Below are positions 14,562-23,507 of a stretch of DNA of 37,776 bases, one piece after another. Both the position numbers and the translations under genes were made by a program. The DNA is from Roseovarius nitratireducens (lineage in GTDB: Bacteria > Pseudomonadota > Alphaproteobacteria > Rhodobacterales > Rhodobacteraceae): assembly GCF_002925845.1 (NCBI RefSeq), contig NZ_PDNI01000089.1, positions 1 to 37,776 of the forward strand, in the 5' to 3' direction. The notes below the pieces were generated by a model that saw only the letters and a program-made list of their open reading frames with translations, was not told the DNA's origin and made no database searches. The first letter of the stretch is position 1. Each line of letters starts with the position of its first letter.

Positions 14562-15866
14562 TTAAGGACGGCGCGGCTGTCCATCGCGCCACTCAATAAT
14601 CCGGTCGCCGATTTCATAGACGCGAAGGGCAACTTGCGGGGCGACGGCCATGTAGAGTGGAGCGGGTGCCAGCGGTTCAAGTGGCAGAGCGAGATCACCC
14701 TCGGCTTTGTCGTTCGCCCAGTCGGATAGAATTTTGCCCACCATGTAACCTGTGGGCACGCCGCGCCCCGAAAGCCCCGTAACTGCGACCGCGCCTTCGT
14801 CCAGACGATAGAGGCGCGGAATGGTTCGCTGCTGCATGTCGAGCTCTCCGGTCCAGATACACTCCCACTCGAACGGCTCGGGCAGACCCGGATGATGGAA
14901 CCGGAGCCGACGCGTCATCAGGTCGAGCATGCCCGCGCGGCTCTGACGCAGGCGGGGAAACATCGAGGCGACGATCCGGCCGAATGCATCGCGTTTGTAG
15001 ACCAGGATATTGCCGCGACCGTCATGGGCGGTCACATTCGCGGGCAGGACATCGGTCGCCTCGGGGACAGGCCTGGTCGCCGCTACCATGACACGCATGA
15101 TGCGGAAGCTGCGATCAAGCCCTGGCCAGCCGCCACGCGTATAGGCACCGGTGGCAAAGATCACGCGATCGGTGTGAACTGTGCCTCCCCGCGTTCTGAC
15201 CTGCCAGCGCGCGCCGTCCCGTACAGCACCTGTCACAGGCGTGTTCACGTAGATGCGCGCGCCATGTCCCCGCGCAGCACGACCCAGGCCGCGCGAAAGG
15301 CCCATCGGGTTGAGGTGTGCTCCGCCAGGATGCACCCAACCGCCATACTGCCCTTCCATTCCCGTCAGTGCGCGCACCTCGTCCGTGTCCGCGATCCGGG
15401 TGGACTGGCCAGCAGCGTTGTAGCTGTCCCGCCTGGTCTTGAGCGCTGTCAGTTTGCTGGGGCTGGATGCGCACATGACGTATCCGTTCTGGACCCATTC
15501 GCAGTCGATTCGGTGATCGCGCACAATCTCGCCGATGCGATCCGCGGCCTCAAGCTGAAGCGCGATGAGCCGGTCGGCCCGCCGCCCGCCGAGCATGTCC
15601 CGCAGGTGTTCGAGCGAGTGGTGGTGGAACGTCGGCGTGCAGTGGCCCGCATTGCGCCCGGAACCACCGAAGCCGATTTCCTCTGCCTCGAGCAGGACGA
15701 CCTTCCGGCCCTGTCGGGCGAGGGTGAGCGCGGTGTGCAAGCCGCAATATCCACCACCCACGATGCAGACCTCGCAGTCTTCGTCACCCTGCAAGGCCTG
15801 CGTGGTCTCCGATGCCGGTGCGGTACGCGGCCAGAGGACATCCCCGATGGGCGAAAAGCGCACCAT
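14562..15866 (-). CDS. FAD-dependent oxidoreductase (DAO family, PuuB/OrdL-like)
   Basis: This 434-aa protein has an N-terminal Rossmann FAD motif CEVCIVGGGYCGLHTALTLA and the second FAD segment VVLLEAEEIGFGGSGRNAGH typical of gamma-glutamylputrescine oxidase/OrdL-type DAO proteins. The C-terminal FAD segment VAVTGLSGRGVPTGYMVGKI is also present. Such enzymes oxidise secondary or primary amines to imines with O2 or a quinone. The ATG at 15866 follows the OppF stop by 5 bp; a GTG at 15875 overlapping that stop (GTGA) is the alternative. It is the last gene of the operon, so it probably acts on the imported compound or a product of the other FAD enzyme. Confidence 0.85.
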   Translation of the reverse strand: MVRFSPIGDVLWPRTAPASETTQALQGDEDCEVCIVGGGYCGLHTALTLARQGRKVVLLEAEEIGFGGSGRNAGHCTPTFHHHSLEHLRDMLGGRRADRLIALQLEAADRIGEIVRDHRIDCEWVQNGYVMCASSPSKLTALKTRRDSYNAAGQSTRIADTDEVRALTGMEGQYGGWVHPGGAHLNPMGLSRGLGRAARGHGARIYVNTPVTGAVRDGARWQVRTRGGTVHTDRVIFATGAYTRGGWPGLDRSFRIMRVMVAATRPVPEATDVLPANVTAHDGRGNILVYKRDAFGRIVASMFPRLRQSRAGMLDLMTRRLRFHHPGLPEPFEWECIWTGELDMQQRTIPRLYRLDEGAVAVTGLSGRGVPTGYMVGKILSDWANDKAEGDLALPLEPLAPAPLYMAVAPQVALRVYEIGDRIIEWRDGQPRRP

Positions 15867-15871
15867 GCGGG

Positions 15872-16876
15872 TCACGTCCCCGTCGCCGCGGCAAGCATGA
15901 GATCGTCGCGAATGCAAGCAGCGCGGTGACCGGGCCCGACCTCGCGCAGCACTGGCACGCCTTCGGCACAGGCATCGAGCGCATAGGGGCACCGTGTGCG
16001 GAATGGGCAGCCCGAGGGCGGATTGACCGCGCTGGGGATGTCCCCCTCGAGAACGATACGCTTCTTCCGGTCGCGCGCCTCGGGTGTCGGTGCCGCAGAC
16101 AACAGAGCCTCCGTATAGGGATGATGGGGCTCAGAAAAGAGCGCGCGGGTCGGGGCGATCTCGACAATACGACCAAGATACATGACAGCGACATGGTCGG
16201 ACACATGCCCCACCACGGCCAGATCGTGCGTGATGAAGAGCATTGTAAGCTGCATTTCGCGCTGCAGCTTTGCAAAGAGGTTGAGCACCTGCGCCTGCAC
16301 GGAAACATCGAGGGCCGATACGACCTCGTCCGCCATGATGAAGTCGGGACGCACCATCAGCGCGCGCGCGATGCCGATGCGCTGGCGTTGGCCGCCCGAG
16401 AATTCATGCGGGAAGCGGTCGATGTAGCGGGCCGGCAGGCCGACGGTTTCCAGCATCTCCCCCGCCCGGTCGCGCCGCGCCTGTCGCGACAAACCGGGTT
16501 CGTGAAAGCGCAGCGGAACCGAGAGCGTGTTCGCCACGCTCATTCGGGGATTGAGGCTGCTGAATGGGTCCTGGAACACCATCTGCATCCGTCGGCGCAC
16601 CGCCTTCATCTCTTCGGACCCTGCCCGCGCGATGTCGAGGCCGTCGAATTTCAGGCTGCCGGAGGTCGGGGTCTCGAGCCCCATGACCGCGCGACCGAAC
16701 GTCGACTTGCCCGATCCGCTCTCGCCCACCAGTCCCAGAACGGAACGTCGGCCGATGTCGATCGTGATGCCGTCAACGGCCCGCACCACGAGGTTCGATC
16801 CGCCGAACAGGCCCCGGCGAAGCGGAAAATGCTGCTTGAGCTCGATGGTTTCGATGAGAGGAGTGTCGGCGGTCAT
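15872..16876 (-). CDS. Oligopeptide/dipeptide-type ABC ATPase (OppF/DppF family)
   Basis: This 334-aa ATPase has Walker [10 protein letters not shown], signature FSGGQRQRIGIARAL and Walker B FIMADEVVSALD with the switch FITHDLAVV. The C-terminal oligo_HPY domain is shown by EPHHPYTEALLSAAPTP and GCPFRTRCPYA, where the Cys residues can bind an Fe-S cluster in this family. The ATG at 16876 overlaps the OppD stop (ATGA), which rules out longer in-frame starts upstream. With OppD it powers the family-5 importer. Confidence 0.92.
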   Translation of the reverse strand: MTADTPLIETIELKQHFPLRRGLFGGSNLVVRAVDGITIDIGRRSVLGLVGESGSGKSTFGRAVMGLETPTSGSLKFDGLDIARAGSEEMKAVRRRMQMVFQDPFSSLNPRMSVANTLSVPLRFHEPGLSRQARRDRAGEMLETVGLPARYIDRFPHEFSGGQRQRIGIARALMVRPDFIMADEVVSALDVSVQAQVLNLFAKLQREMQLTMLFITHDLAVVGHVSDHVAVMYLGRIVEIAPTRALFSEPHHPYTEALLSAAPTPEARDRKKRIVLEGDIPSAVNPPSGCPFRTRCPYALDACAEGVPVLREVGPGHRAACIRDDLMLAAATGT

Positions 16877-17892
16877 GTCTCGCGTCCCTCGCCGATTTGT
16901 CTCCAGCGCTTGCAGCGCACCATGTGCCCGCCGCCTGCGTCCTCTATGGACGGGGGCGACGTGTCGCACAGCCCCTCCTGCATGTAGGCACAGCGCGGGT
17001 GAAAGGAGCAGCCCTGCGGCAGGGCGGCGGGATCGGGCACAAAACCCTCGATGGTCTTCAGATCACCCAGTTTCAGCCCCGCGGTTTCAAGCCGCGGGAC
17101 CGCGTTCATAAGGCCGATCGTATAGGGCATGAGCGGATCGCTCAGGACGGTCTCGGTTCGCCCCTCCTCGACCGTCTGGCCGGCATACATGACGATGGTG
17201 CGATCGGCGATGTCCGCCACCACGCCGAAGTCATGGGTGATGAAAAGCATGGCCATGCCCGTGTCTTTCTGCAGGCGGCGCAAAAGGTCGAGGATCTGGG
17301 CTTGCACCGTCACGTCGAGCGCCGTCGTGGGTTCGTCCGCGATAAGGATGTCCGGCTCCAGCGCAAGCGCGATGGCGATCATGATCCGCTGACGCATTCC
17401 GCCCGACAATTCGTGCGGATACGTGCCCAAACGCTCCTGCGGATCGGGAATGCCCACCTGCTCCAGCAACTCGACCGCGCGCGTCCGCGCCTTGGCGCGC
17501 GATACGCGGCGATGGCTTCGAATGGCTTCGACGATCTGGTCGCCAATGGTATGGACCGGGTTGAGCGAGGTGAGCGGCTCCTGAAATATCATCGCGATCC
17601 GGTCGCCCCTGAGCCGCCGCATCCGGGATTCCGGCAGGCCGAGAAGTTCTATGTCACCGTCACCGTCGCCGCCGTGCAGAACGATCCGGCCCGTTGTGCG
17701 GGATTGTGGCGGCGGTGGGAGCAGGCCCATTATGCCGAGACTGGTCACCGACTTTCCCGAACCGCTTTCCCCCACGAGGGCCAGTGTCTGGCCCGCCTCG
17801 AGCGAAAAACTGACATCGCGCACGACGGTGAAATCCTGCCCCTCGGAGCGGAACCCTATCCCCAGGTTTTCGACACTCAGAACGCGGCTCAT
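16873..17892 (-). CDS. Oligopeptide/dipeptide-type ABC ATPase (OppD/DppD family)
   Basis: This 339-aa ATPase has Walker [10 protein letters not shown], signature [15 protein letters not shown], Walker [13 protein letters not shown] and FITHDFGVV. The C-terminal oligo_HPY region has [17 protein letters not shown] and [16 protein letters not shown] with the usual Cys positions. It overlaps OppC and OppF by 4 bp each (ATGA). Membrane-associated on the cytoplasmic side. Confidence 0.93.
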   Translation of the reverse strand: MSRVLSVENLGIGFRSEGQDFTVVRDVSFSLEAGQTLALVGESGSGKSVTSLGIMGLLPPPPQSRTTGRIVLHGGDGDGDIELLGLPESRMRRLRGDRIAMIFQEPLTSLNPVHTIGDQIVEAIRSHRRVSRAKARTRAVELLEQVGIPDPQERLGTYPHELSGGMRQRIMIAIALALEPDILIADEPTTALDVTVQAQILDLLRRLQKDTGMAMLFITHDFGVVADIADRTIVMYAGQTVEEGRTETVLSDPLMPYTIGLMNAVPRLETAGLKLGDLKTIEGFVPDPAALPQGCSFHPRCAYMQEGLCDTSPPSIEDAGGGHMVRCKRWRQIGEGRET

Positions 17893-18782
17893 TGCAAGTC
17901 GCTTCTGGCGTCGAGCGCGTCGCGCAGCCCGTCGCCGATAAAGTTGAAACTGGTCACCGCCAGCGTGATCGCCACACCCGGCACGATCGCAAGCCAGGGC
18001 GCGGTGTCGAGGAACTGCTGCGCGTTATTGAGCATGTTGCCCCAACTGGGGAGGGGCGGTTGAATGCCGTAGCCGAGGAAGCTGACATAGGCCTCGATCA
18101 GGATGGCGCGCGCGACGGTCAGGGTCGCGGCGACGATGATCGGCCCGATCGTGTTCGGCAAAAGCTCGCGGAACATGATCCATGTGTGCGACGCGCCGCT
18201 GACCCTGGCAGCGGTGACGAAATCCCGCTCACGCAGCGACCGTATCTCGGCCGAGACGATGCGCGCGATTTCCATCCAACTGGTCAGGGCAATGATGATC
18301 GTGATCATCAGGGCATTGGGCTCAAGGAAGGCCGCCAGCACCAGAAGGAGAAATATCTGGGGGAAACACAGCACCGCGTCGGTAAAGCGCATCAGCACGG
18401 TACCGATGACCTTGCCGAAGTACCCTGCGACAAGGCCGATGACCGCTCCCAGAAACGTCGAGAGCACCATGGCCGCGATACCCACCATGAGTGATACGCG
18501 CCCGGCCATGAAAAGCCGTGCGGCCAGATCGCGCCCCATCGCGTCAGTGCCGAGCAGATAGGTCTCGCTGCCGGGCGGCGAGAAACGATCACGGATATGG
18601 ATGTCAAGCATGCCGTGCGGCAGCATCCAGGGCCCGACAACGCAAAGCAGCGCGATCGCGCTGATCATCACCAGCCCGGCGATCGCGAGCCGGTGTCGGA
18701 CGAAGCGGCGGACAGGCCGCGACGTGATCCAGCGGCGCTCCTTGGCGGCCATGGCAGGGGGCGCAGTGTTCATCGACATCAC
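17889..18782 (-). CDS. Oligopeptide/dipeptide-type ABC permease (OppC/DppC family)
   Basis: This 297-aa inner-membrane permease has the family N-terminal pattern RFVRHRLAIAGLVMISAIAL and HIRDRFSPPGSETYLLGTDA followed by MGRD. The EAA-type loop is EIRSLRERDFVTAARVSGAS. The ending FNFIGDGLRDALDARSD is characteristic of DppC. About six membrane helices are visible. It overlaps OppB and OppD by 4 bp each. Confidence 0.92.
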   Translation of the reverse strand: MMSMNTAPPAMAAKERRWITSRPVRRFVRHRLAIAGLVMISAIALLCVVGPWMLPHGMLDIHIRDRFSPPGSETYLLGTDAMGRDLAARLFMAGRVSLMVGIAAMVLSTFLGAVIGLVAGYFGKVIGTVLMRFTDAVLCFPQIFLLLVLAAFLEPNALMITIIIALTSWMEIARIVSAEIRSLRERDFVTAARVSGASHTWIMFRELLPNTIGPIIVAATLTVARAILIEAYVSFLGYGIQPPLPSWGNMLNNAQQFLDTAPWLAIVPGVAITLAVTSFNFIGDGLRDALDARSDLQ

Positions 18783-19729
18783 TCGAGCCTCACACGCGGA
18801 TCGACGCCGGCCACGAGAAGATCGGCGATCAGGTTGCCCAAAAGCACGAACATGGCCGTGAACATCAGCACGCCCATTACGACCGGGTAGTCATTGTAGC
18901 CGAGGCTGTCGAGAAACAGGCGCCCGATACCGGGCCAGGTGAAAACGGTTTCCGTCACCAGCGCCCCCGAGAGCAGCGTGGGAAGTTGGATACCGGTGAG
19001 CGTGATCATCGGAATGAGCGCGTTCCGGAGGATATGCACATAGAGCACGCGTCGGCGTGTCAGACCCTTGGCCCGTGCCGTGCGCACGAAATCCTGGCCG
19101 ACCACGTCAAGGATCGACGATCGCATGTAGCGCGACCAGATCGCGACCTGAACGAGGGCAAGAACCACCGAGGGCATGATCAGGTGTTCGGCGTAGTCGA
19201 GAAAGCTCTCGTCGCCGATGGTATACATGTTGCCCGAAGGCAGCCAGCCCAGCCGCAGGGAAAAGACGTAGATCGCCACAAGCCCGAACCAGAATGTGGG
19301 GATCGACAGCGCGACCATCGCGCCAACGGTCGCGAGGTAGTCATAGGCCGAGTAGCGCCGCATCGCTCCCAGCACGCCTACAAGCGTGCCCAGACCCACC
19401 GACAGGATGGTCGAGGTCAGGATCAGCAGCAGCGTGGCGAACAGATGCCCGAAAATGATATCGAGGACTGCGCGCCCGTCGCGGAAACTCTCGCCCCAGT
19501 CAGCCGTGACGAACCGGGCCGCCCAATCGAGATATTGCACTGGCAGCGGGCGGTTGAGGCCCATGCGTTCGGCAATCTTCTCGAGTTCGGCCTGGCTCAT
19601 TCCCGGCGAGAGCGCGAATTGCGACAGCGGCCCGCCGGGCGCGAGGTGCAGGATCATGAACCCAATCACCGACACGAGAAACAGCAAGAGCAGGCTGTGA
19701 GCCAGTCGATATGTCAGAAACCTCAGCAT
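18779..19729 (-). CDS. Oligopeptide/dipeptide-type ABC permease (OppB/DppB family)
   Basis: This 316-aa inner-membrane permease begins MLRFLTYRLAHSLLLLFLVS, the usual OppB start, and has the periplasmic segment GLNRPLPVQYLDWAARF. The EAA loop is DVVGQDFVRTARAKGLTRRR, and TETVFTWPGIGRLFLDSLGY near the end is a family signature. About six helices are present. GAGGTG precedes the start codon by about 6 nt. It lies 61 bp after the binding-protein gene, with a strong hairpin in the gap. Confidence 0.93.
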   Translation of the reverse strand: MLRFLTYRLAHSLLLLFLVSVIGFMILHLAPGGPLSQFALSPGMSQAELEKIAERMGLNRPLPVQYLDWAARFVTADWGESFRDGRAVLDIIFGHLFATLLLILTSTILSVGLGTLVGVLGAMRRYSAYDYLATVGAMVALSIPTFWFGLVAIYVFSLRLGWLPSGNMYTIGDESFLDYAEHLIMPSVVLALVQVAIWSRYMRSSILDVVGQDFVRTARAKGLTRRRVLYVHILRNALIPMITLTGIQLPTLLSGALVTETVFTWPGIGRLFLDSLGYNDYPVVMGVLMFTAMFVLLGNLIADLLVAGVDPRVRLE

Positions 19730-19747
19730 GGCCGCACCTCACGGATT

Positions 19748-19778
19748 GCGCGGCCCGGGATTTTGGTCCGGGCCGCGC
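19748..19778 (-). terminator. Strong hairpin between binding-protein and OppB genes
   Basis: GCGCGGCCCGG (19748-19758) and CCGGGCCGCGC (19768-19778) are perfect 11-bp arms with a 9-nt loop. It follows the binding-protein stop by 12 bp and has no U-tract. Probably a 3' mRNA-protecting or partial attenuating hairpin that raises binding-protein level relative to permeases. Confidence 0.6.
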
Positions 19779-19790
19779 GGTGCGCCGGGA

Positions 19791-21434
19791 TCAGGCCCAG
19801 CGCCATTCGTTCAGGTTCCAGGTCTCGATGCGGACGTTCACGTTCGGGTCGAACCCCTCGAGACCGGTCTTGTGGCCCCGCAGGTTGGCATACTGGAACA
19901 TCGGCAGGAAGGGCATGTCCTCGTGAACGAGGCGCTGGATTTCGTCATAGACCTCCTTGCGCTTCTCAGGCACGAACATGCGCCCGCCCTGCTCGAGAAG
20001 CTCGTCCACCCGTTCGTTCTCGTACTGCCAGGTGTTCTGACCCGCGCCGCCCTGGGCGCTGATGCTCGAGGAATGCAGATAGTTCGAGACATCCGGATCG
20101 GGTCCGGTGGTGAACGTGATGCCGACCATGACACTGTCGAATTGCGACATCATCCAGTACTCGCCCCACATCACTGCCGGCGGCAGGTTTGAAATCTCCA
20201 TCTCGACACCGATCGAGGCATAGGTCTCCTGGATCAACTGTTGGGCCTGCTCACGCACGTTGTTGCCCGCCGTGGTTGAGTTCTTGAAGGCGAGACGCAC
20301 CCCGTCCTTCTCGCGCACGCCGTCAGCCCCGGGCAACCAGCCTGCCTCGTCCAGGACCTGGGCTGCCTTCTCGGGATCGAACTCGGCCTCAGGCAGCTTT
20401 TCGTTGTAGTAATATGACTCCCTCGGCAGGAAGCTCTCGGTCTTCTCGGGGATGCCGTAGTAGAGGGCTTCGACGATCGTCTCGCGGTCAAGCGCCAGAG
20501 ACAGGGCACGGCGCACTTCGGGGTCCTGGAACAGCGGGTTGCCCATGTTGAAGGTAATCGACTCGACTGCGGAGGAGGGCGCGATCACGATCTCCCGGTC
20601 TGGGATTTGCTGGGCCTGCTCGTAGCGGTCGGGCTGGATGCCCTGAAGGCCGATCACATCGATGTCGCCGGTCCGGAACTGCGTGTAGAGCACCGTCATG
20701 TCCGGGATATAGCGGAAAATCGCCTGTTCCAGGTGCGGGCCTTCGCCAAAGTAATCCTTGTTCGCGTTGAGCAGGATGTAGTTGCCTGCCACCCGTTCCC
20801 CGAAGCTGAAAGGCCCGGTTCCGATTGGATTGCTGCGGAAGTCCGTCTGGTTCGGGTTCTCGGCATCGGCCAATGCATGCGCGGGGACGATGAACGTCCA
20901 CGACAGAATTGCGGGGTAAGGCGCAAACGGTTCGGCCATCTCCCATGTCAGCTCGTGGTCGTTCACGATCCGGATGTTCCGGACAAGCTCGTGTCCGTTG
21001 CGGCGCATGGCGTTGAAGTCCGGGTTCTGGTTCAGTTCTATGGTGAACTTGACATCCTCGGCGGTGAACGGCTCGCCGTCATGCCATGTCACGTCATCGC
21101 GCAGCTTGACGCGCCAGTTAAGTCCGTCCTCGGAAATCCCGCCATTCTCCACCGTCGGCACCTCGCGCGCCAGCGAAGGCTGGAAATTCCCCTCGGTGTC
21201 CACGATGAACAGCGGGTCGAACAGGTTGAAGTGAATGCCTTCATCGACCTCGATATGCGGCATGTGCGGGTGCATGACCGTGGGCTCTTGCGAAAAGCCG
21301 ATCACGACCTGGCCCGAGGCCTCCTGCGCGGCAAGCCGCCCGACCGCAGCATTGGACATCAAGAGTGTCATACCTGCCGCCCCGGTCCTGAGCAGGGTGC
21401 GGCGGTTCATACGGTTTGTATTCCTTATCGTCAT
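19791..21434 (-). CDS. ABC transporter substrate-binding protein, family 5 (OppA/DppA type)
   Basis: This 547-aa periplasmic protein has a twin-arginine-like leader (RMNRRTLLRTGAAGMTLLMS), then the family-5 pattern: PTVMHPHMP, LFIVDTEGNFQPSLAREVPT and DGLNWRVKLRDDVTWHDGEP followed by FTAEDVKF. The C-terminal part has DMPFLPMFQYANLRG. The ATG at 21434 is fixed by an excellent Shine-Dalgarno (AAGGAGAGGT) 4 nt upstream; longer frames have none. The family binds peptides, opines, heme or other amines. The flanking FAD amine oxidoreductases make a peptide- or opine-like secondary amine a reasonable guess. Confidence 0.92.
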   Translation of the reverse strand: MTIRNTNRMNRRTLLRTGAAGMTLLMSNAAVGRLAAQEASGQVVIGFSQEPTVMHPHMPHIEVDEGIHFNLFDPLFIVDTEGNFQPSLAREVPTVENGGISEDGLNWRVKLRDDVTWHDGEPFTAEDVKFTIELNQNPDFNAMRRNGHELVRNIRIVNDHELTWEMAEPFAPYPAILSWTFIVPAHALADAENPNQTDFRSNPIGTGPFSFGERVAGNYILLNANKDYFGEGPHLEQAIFRYIPDMTVLYTQFRTGDIDVIGLQGIQPDRYEQAQQIPDREIVIAPSSAVESITFNMGNPLFQDPEVRRALSLALDRETIVEALYYGIPEKTESFLPRESYYYNEKLPEAEFDPEKAAQVLDEAGWLPGADGVREKDGVRLAFKNSTTAGNNVREQAQQLIQETYASIGVEMEISNLPPAVMWGEYWMMSQFDSVMVGITFTTGPDPDVSNYLHSSSISAQGGAGQNTWQYENERVDELLEQGGRMFVPEKRKEVYDEIQRLVHEDMPFLPMFQYANLRGHKTGLEGFDPNVNVRIETWNLNEWRWA

Positions 21435-21483
21435 CTTACCTCTCCTTGTTGGGTGGGTGATTGTTTCTCTGCTTCTTGGCCCC

Positions 21484-22818
21484 TCAGAAACCTTCATCCG
21501 GGGCGATCCGGCTTCCATCGGTGAAACGCGAAAACCGGAATTCCCTGGCATCGACGCGCGGCGTGCGGTTCAGGACGATGTCGGCCATGAGTCCGCCCGC
21601 GGCCGGGCCGATACCGAAGCCATGGCCCGAGAACCCGCTTGCGATATGCAGACCCGGCGTGGACTCCACAGCCGAAATCACCGGAATAGCATCGGGCGTC
21701 ACGTCGATGCAGCCCGCCCACCTTTGCGCGACCGGCACATTCCTCAGCGCCGGGAAAGCGTTGCCGACATGATCCATCAACCGTCCAACCATGCGTGGCG
21801 AAGGAGCCGGGTCAAAGACGCGGTCGCGCTCGAACGGGGTTTCCTCGTCGGCCCGCCATGACCTCGCGCGCATCGCCTCGTGCAGAAACCGTTTGCCAAT
21901 GCGAAAATGCAATTCCCGGTGCTGCATCCGCAGGGCCGCGAGATACTTCAGGCCATACCGGATCGAGTTCGGCACGATATCGACGGTCGTACCTGCTCCG
22001 CGCGACACGGTATAGCCGCCGTCCTCGCGCTTGCGGATCGCGAAATCGTCGGTCCAGATTGCGTGGTCCGGCCCGCCTTCGGCCGGCTCCGTCCTGATCA
22101 CGTGGCTCACGACGCCCAGCGACGGAAGGTCCACGCCCATATTGCCCAGAAACAGGTTGGACCAGGCCCCGCCCGCGACGACAACGGCATCGCAAGCTAT
22201 GCGGCCCCGCTCGGTGACGACGCCGCTGACCCGGCCGGCCTCGGTTTCGACGACGCGCACCGCACAACCAGTCAGGATCGCGGCCCCCTTGTCGCGCGCC
22301 GCCTCGGCGATGGCCGGGGCCGCCTTCTGCGGCTCGGCCCTGCCGTCCTCGGGGGTGTATAGCGCGCCGACCCCCCCGATGCGGTCTGCATCAGGCGTCA
22401 TCTCGTGAAGTTCCCGGGTGCCGAGCATTCGGCTCGTTATCTGGAACGGTTCGAGATGGCGTTGCCAGCGACGGTACTTCTCAAAGCGTTCCTCATCCTC
22501 ACAGACGAACATGATCCCGGCGCTGCGATACCCCGTCGATCGGCCTGTGCGCGCATCCAGATTGCGCCACAGGCGGATCGCCTCGGCCATGAGCGGAACT
22601 TCTCGCGGATCACGTCGCGAGATGCGGACCCAGCCCCAGTTGCGGCTGGATTGCTCGTGTCCGATACCGCCCTTTTCGCAGATCGCGACCGAGTGGCCTG
22701 CCTCGGCCAGCTCCAGCGCCGTCGAGCACCCGATGATGCCGCCGCCGACGATCACCACATCGACCCGCGCCGGCAATTCTTGGTCGCCATGGACCGGAAC
22801 AGGCGTCGGACCTGGCAT
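21484..22818 (-). CDS. FAD-dependent oxidoreductase (DAO family)
   Basis: This 444-aa protein has the dinucleotide motif VDVVIVGGGIIGCSTALELA (about residues 20-39), then SVAICEKGGIGHEQSSRNWG and, at the C-terminus, GLHIASGFSGHGFGIGPAAG. This is the DAO fold of D-amino acid, sarcosine or opine-type oxidases; SSRNWGWVR replaces the His-containing motif of covalently flavinylated relatives, so FAD is likely non-covalent. The ATG overlaps the SDR stop by one base (TGATG). Located between the SDR and the binding-protein genes, it is probably the first oxidation step on the imported amine (inference). Confidence 0.87.
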   Translation of the reverse strand: MPGPTPVPVHGDQELPARVDVVIVGGGIIGCSTALELAEAGHSVAICEKGGIGHEQSSRNWGWVRISRRDPREVPLMAEAIRLWRNLDARTGRSTGYRSAGIMFVCEDEERFEKYRRWQRHLEPFQITSRMLGTRELHEMTPDADRIGGVGALYTPEDGRAEPQKAAPAIAEAARDKGAAILTGCAVRVVETEAGRVSGVVTERGRIACDAVVVAGGAWSNLFLGNMGVDLPSLGVVSHVIRTEPAEGGPDHAIWTDDFAIRKREDGGYTVSRGAGTTVDIVPNSIRYGLKYLAALRMQHRELHFRIGKRFLHEAMRARSWRADEETPFERDRVFDPAPSPRMVGRLMDHVGNAFPALRNVPVAQRWAGCIDVTPDAIPVISAVESTPGLHIASGFSGHGFGIGPAAGGLMADIVLNRTPRVDAREFRFSRFTDGSRIAPDEGF

Positions 22819-23507
22819 CAGTAGAACTCCTCGAGCTGGCAGTTGACGCAAAGCTCCGCCACCGAAGCCGAGTTCGGCAGATCGAGAACGAGATCGACGA
22901 GACGGGCCACATCCCCGGGACGTGTCATGGTCTCGGGCGGCATATCGGTGATCGCACGAGCCATGTCGGTATCCACGAATCCGGGGCAGACTGCGGTCGC
23001 GCGTATCCCGTCGCGCCACCCCTTTTGGCGGATACCATGCGCCAGGGCGACGGCGGCGTGCTTTGTTATCGAGTAGGTGCCGCTCCCGGCGGTTTTCACC
23101 CGTTTGCCCGAAAGCGACGCAAGCAGTATGATGCGCCCGTTTCCTGCCTCGCGGAGCGCGGGCCAGGCGGCCTTAACGAGCCTGCGAGGAGACCTCAGGT
23201 TCACCTCAAGCATCCGGTCAACCGTGTCTTCGTCGACATCGATCACATCCCCGGGTTCCATGATCCCGGCACAGCAGATCACCGCGTCGATACGCCCGAA
23301 CCTGCCCAGCGTATCGGAGACCCAAACGCGTTCGTCGCGCTCAAGCGCATCATGTCGTGCAACGTGGCATTGCGAAAACCGCGCACCGGCATCGTCGGGC
23401 CGCCGCATTCCGAGCGAAAGCTGCCAGCCGTTGTCGAGAAGCCGTCGAGCGACCGCGTTGCCGATGCCGCGGCTCGCGCCGGAAATGATCGCCGTGCGCC
23501 CGGTCAT
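22818..23507 (-). CDS. Short-chain dehydrogenase/reductase (SDR)
   Basis: This 229-aa classical SDR has the cofactor motif SGASRGIG, a GMRRPDD segment after beta2, the CCAG variant of NNAG, catalytic Ser in LLASLSGKR and the YSITK form of YxxxK. The Arg at the end of beta2 (GMRR) hints at NADP(H). The substrate is not readable; in this operon it could reduce or oxidise a carbonyl product of the FAD step. The ATG overlaps the MarR stop by 4 bp (ATGA), with a GGAG Shine-Dalgarno. Confidence 0.9.
   Translation of the reverse strand: MTGRTAIISGASRGIGNAVARRLLDNGWQLSLGMRRPDDAGARFSQCHVARHDALERDERVWVSDTLGRFGRIDAVICCAGIMEPGDVIDVDEDTVDRMLEVNLRSPRRLVKAAWPALREAGNGRIILLASLSGKRVKTAGSGTYSITKHAAVALAHGIRQKGWRDGIRATAVCPGFVDTDMARAITDMPPETMTRPGDVARLVDLVLDLPNSASVAELCVNCQLEEFY

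Noticed and set aside
14404-14592. Possible 62-aa minus-strand gene beside the IS5-type remnant
   Set aside because: No Shine-Dalgarno, no recognisable family and overlap with the end of the FAD oxidoreductase gene; more likely intergenic DNA.
15812-18063. Two long plus-strand frames opposite the OppD/OppF genes
   Set aside because: Composition typical of the reverse complement of ABC ATPase genes; no start signals or domain.
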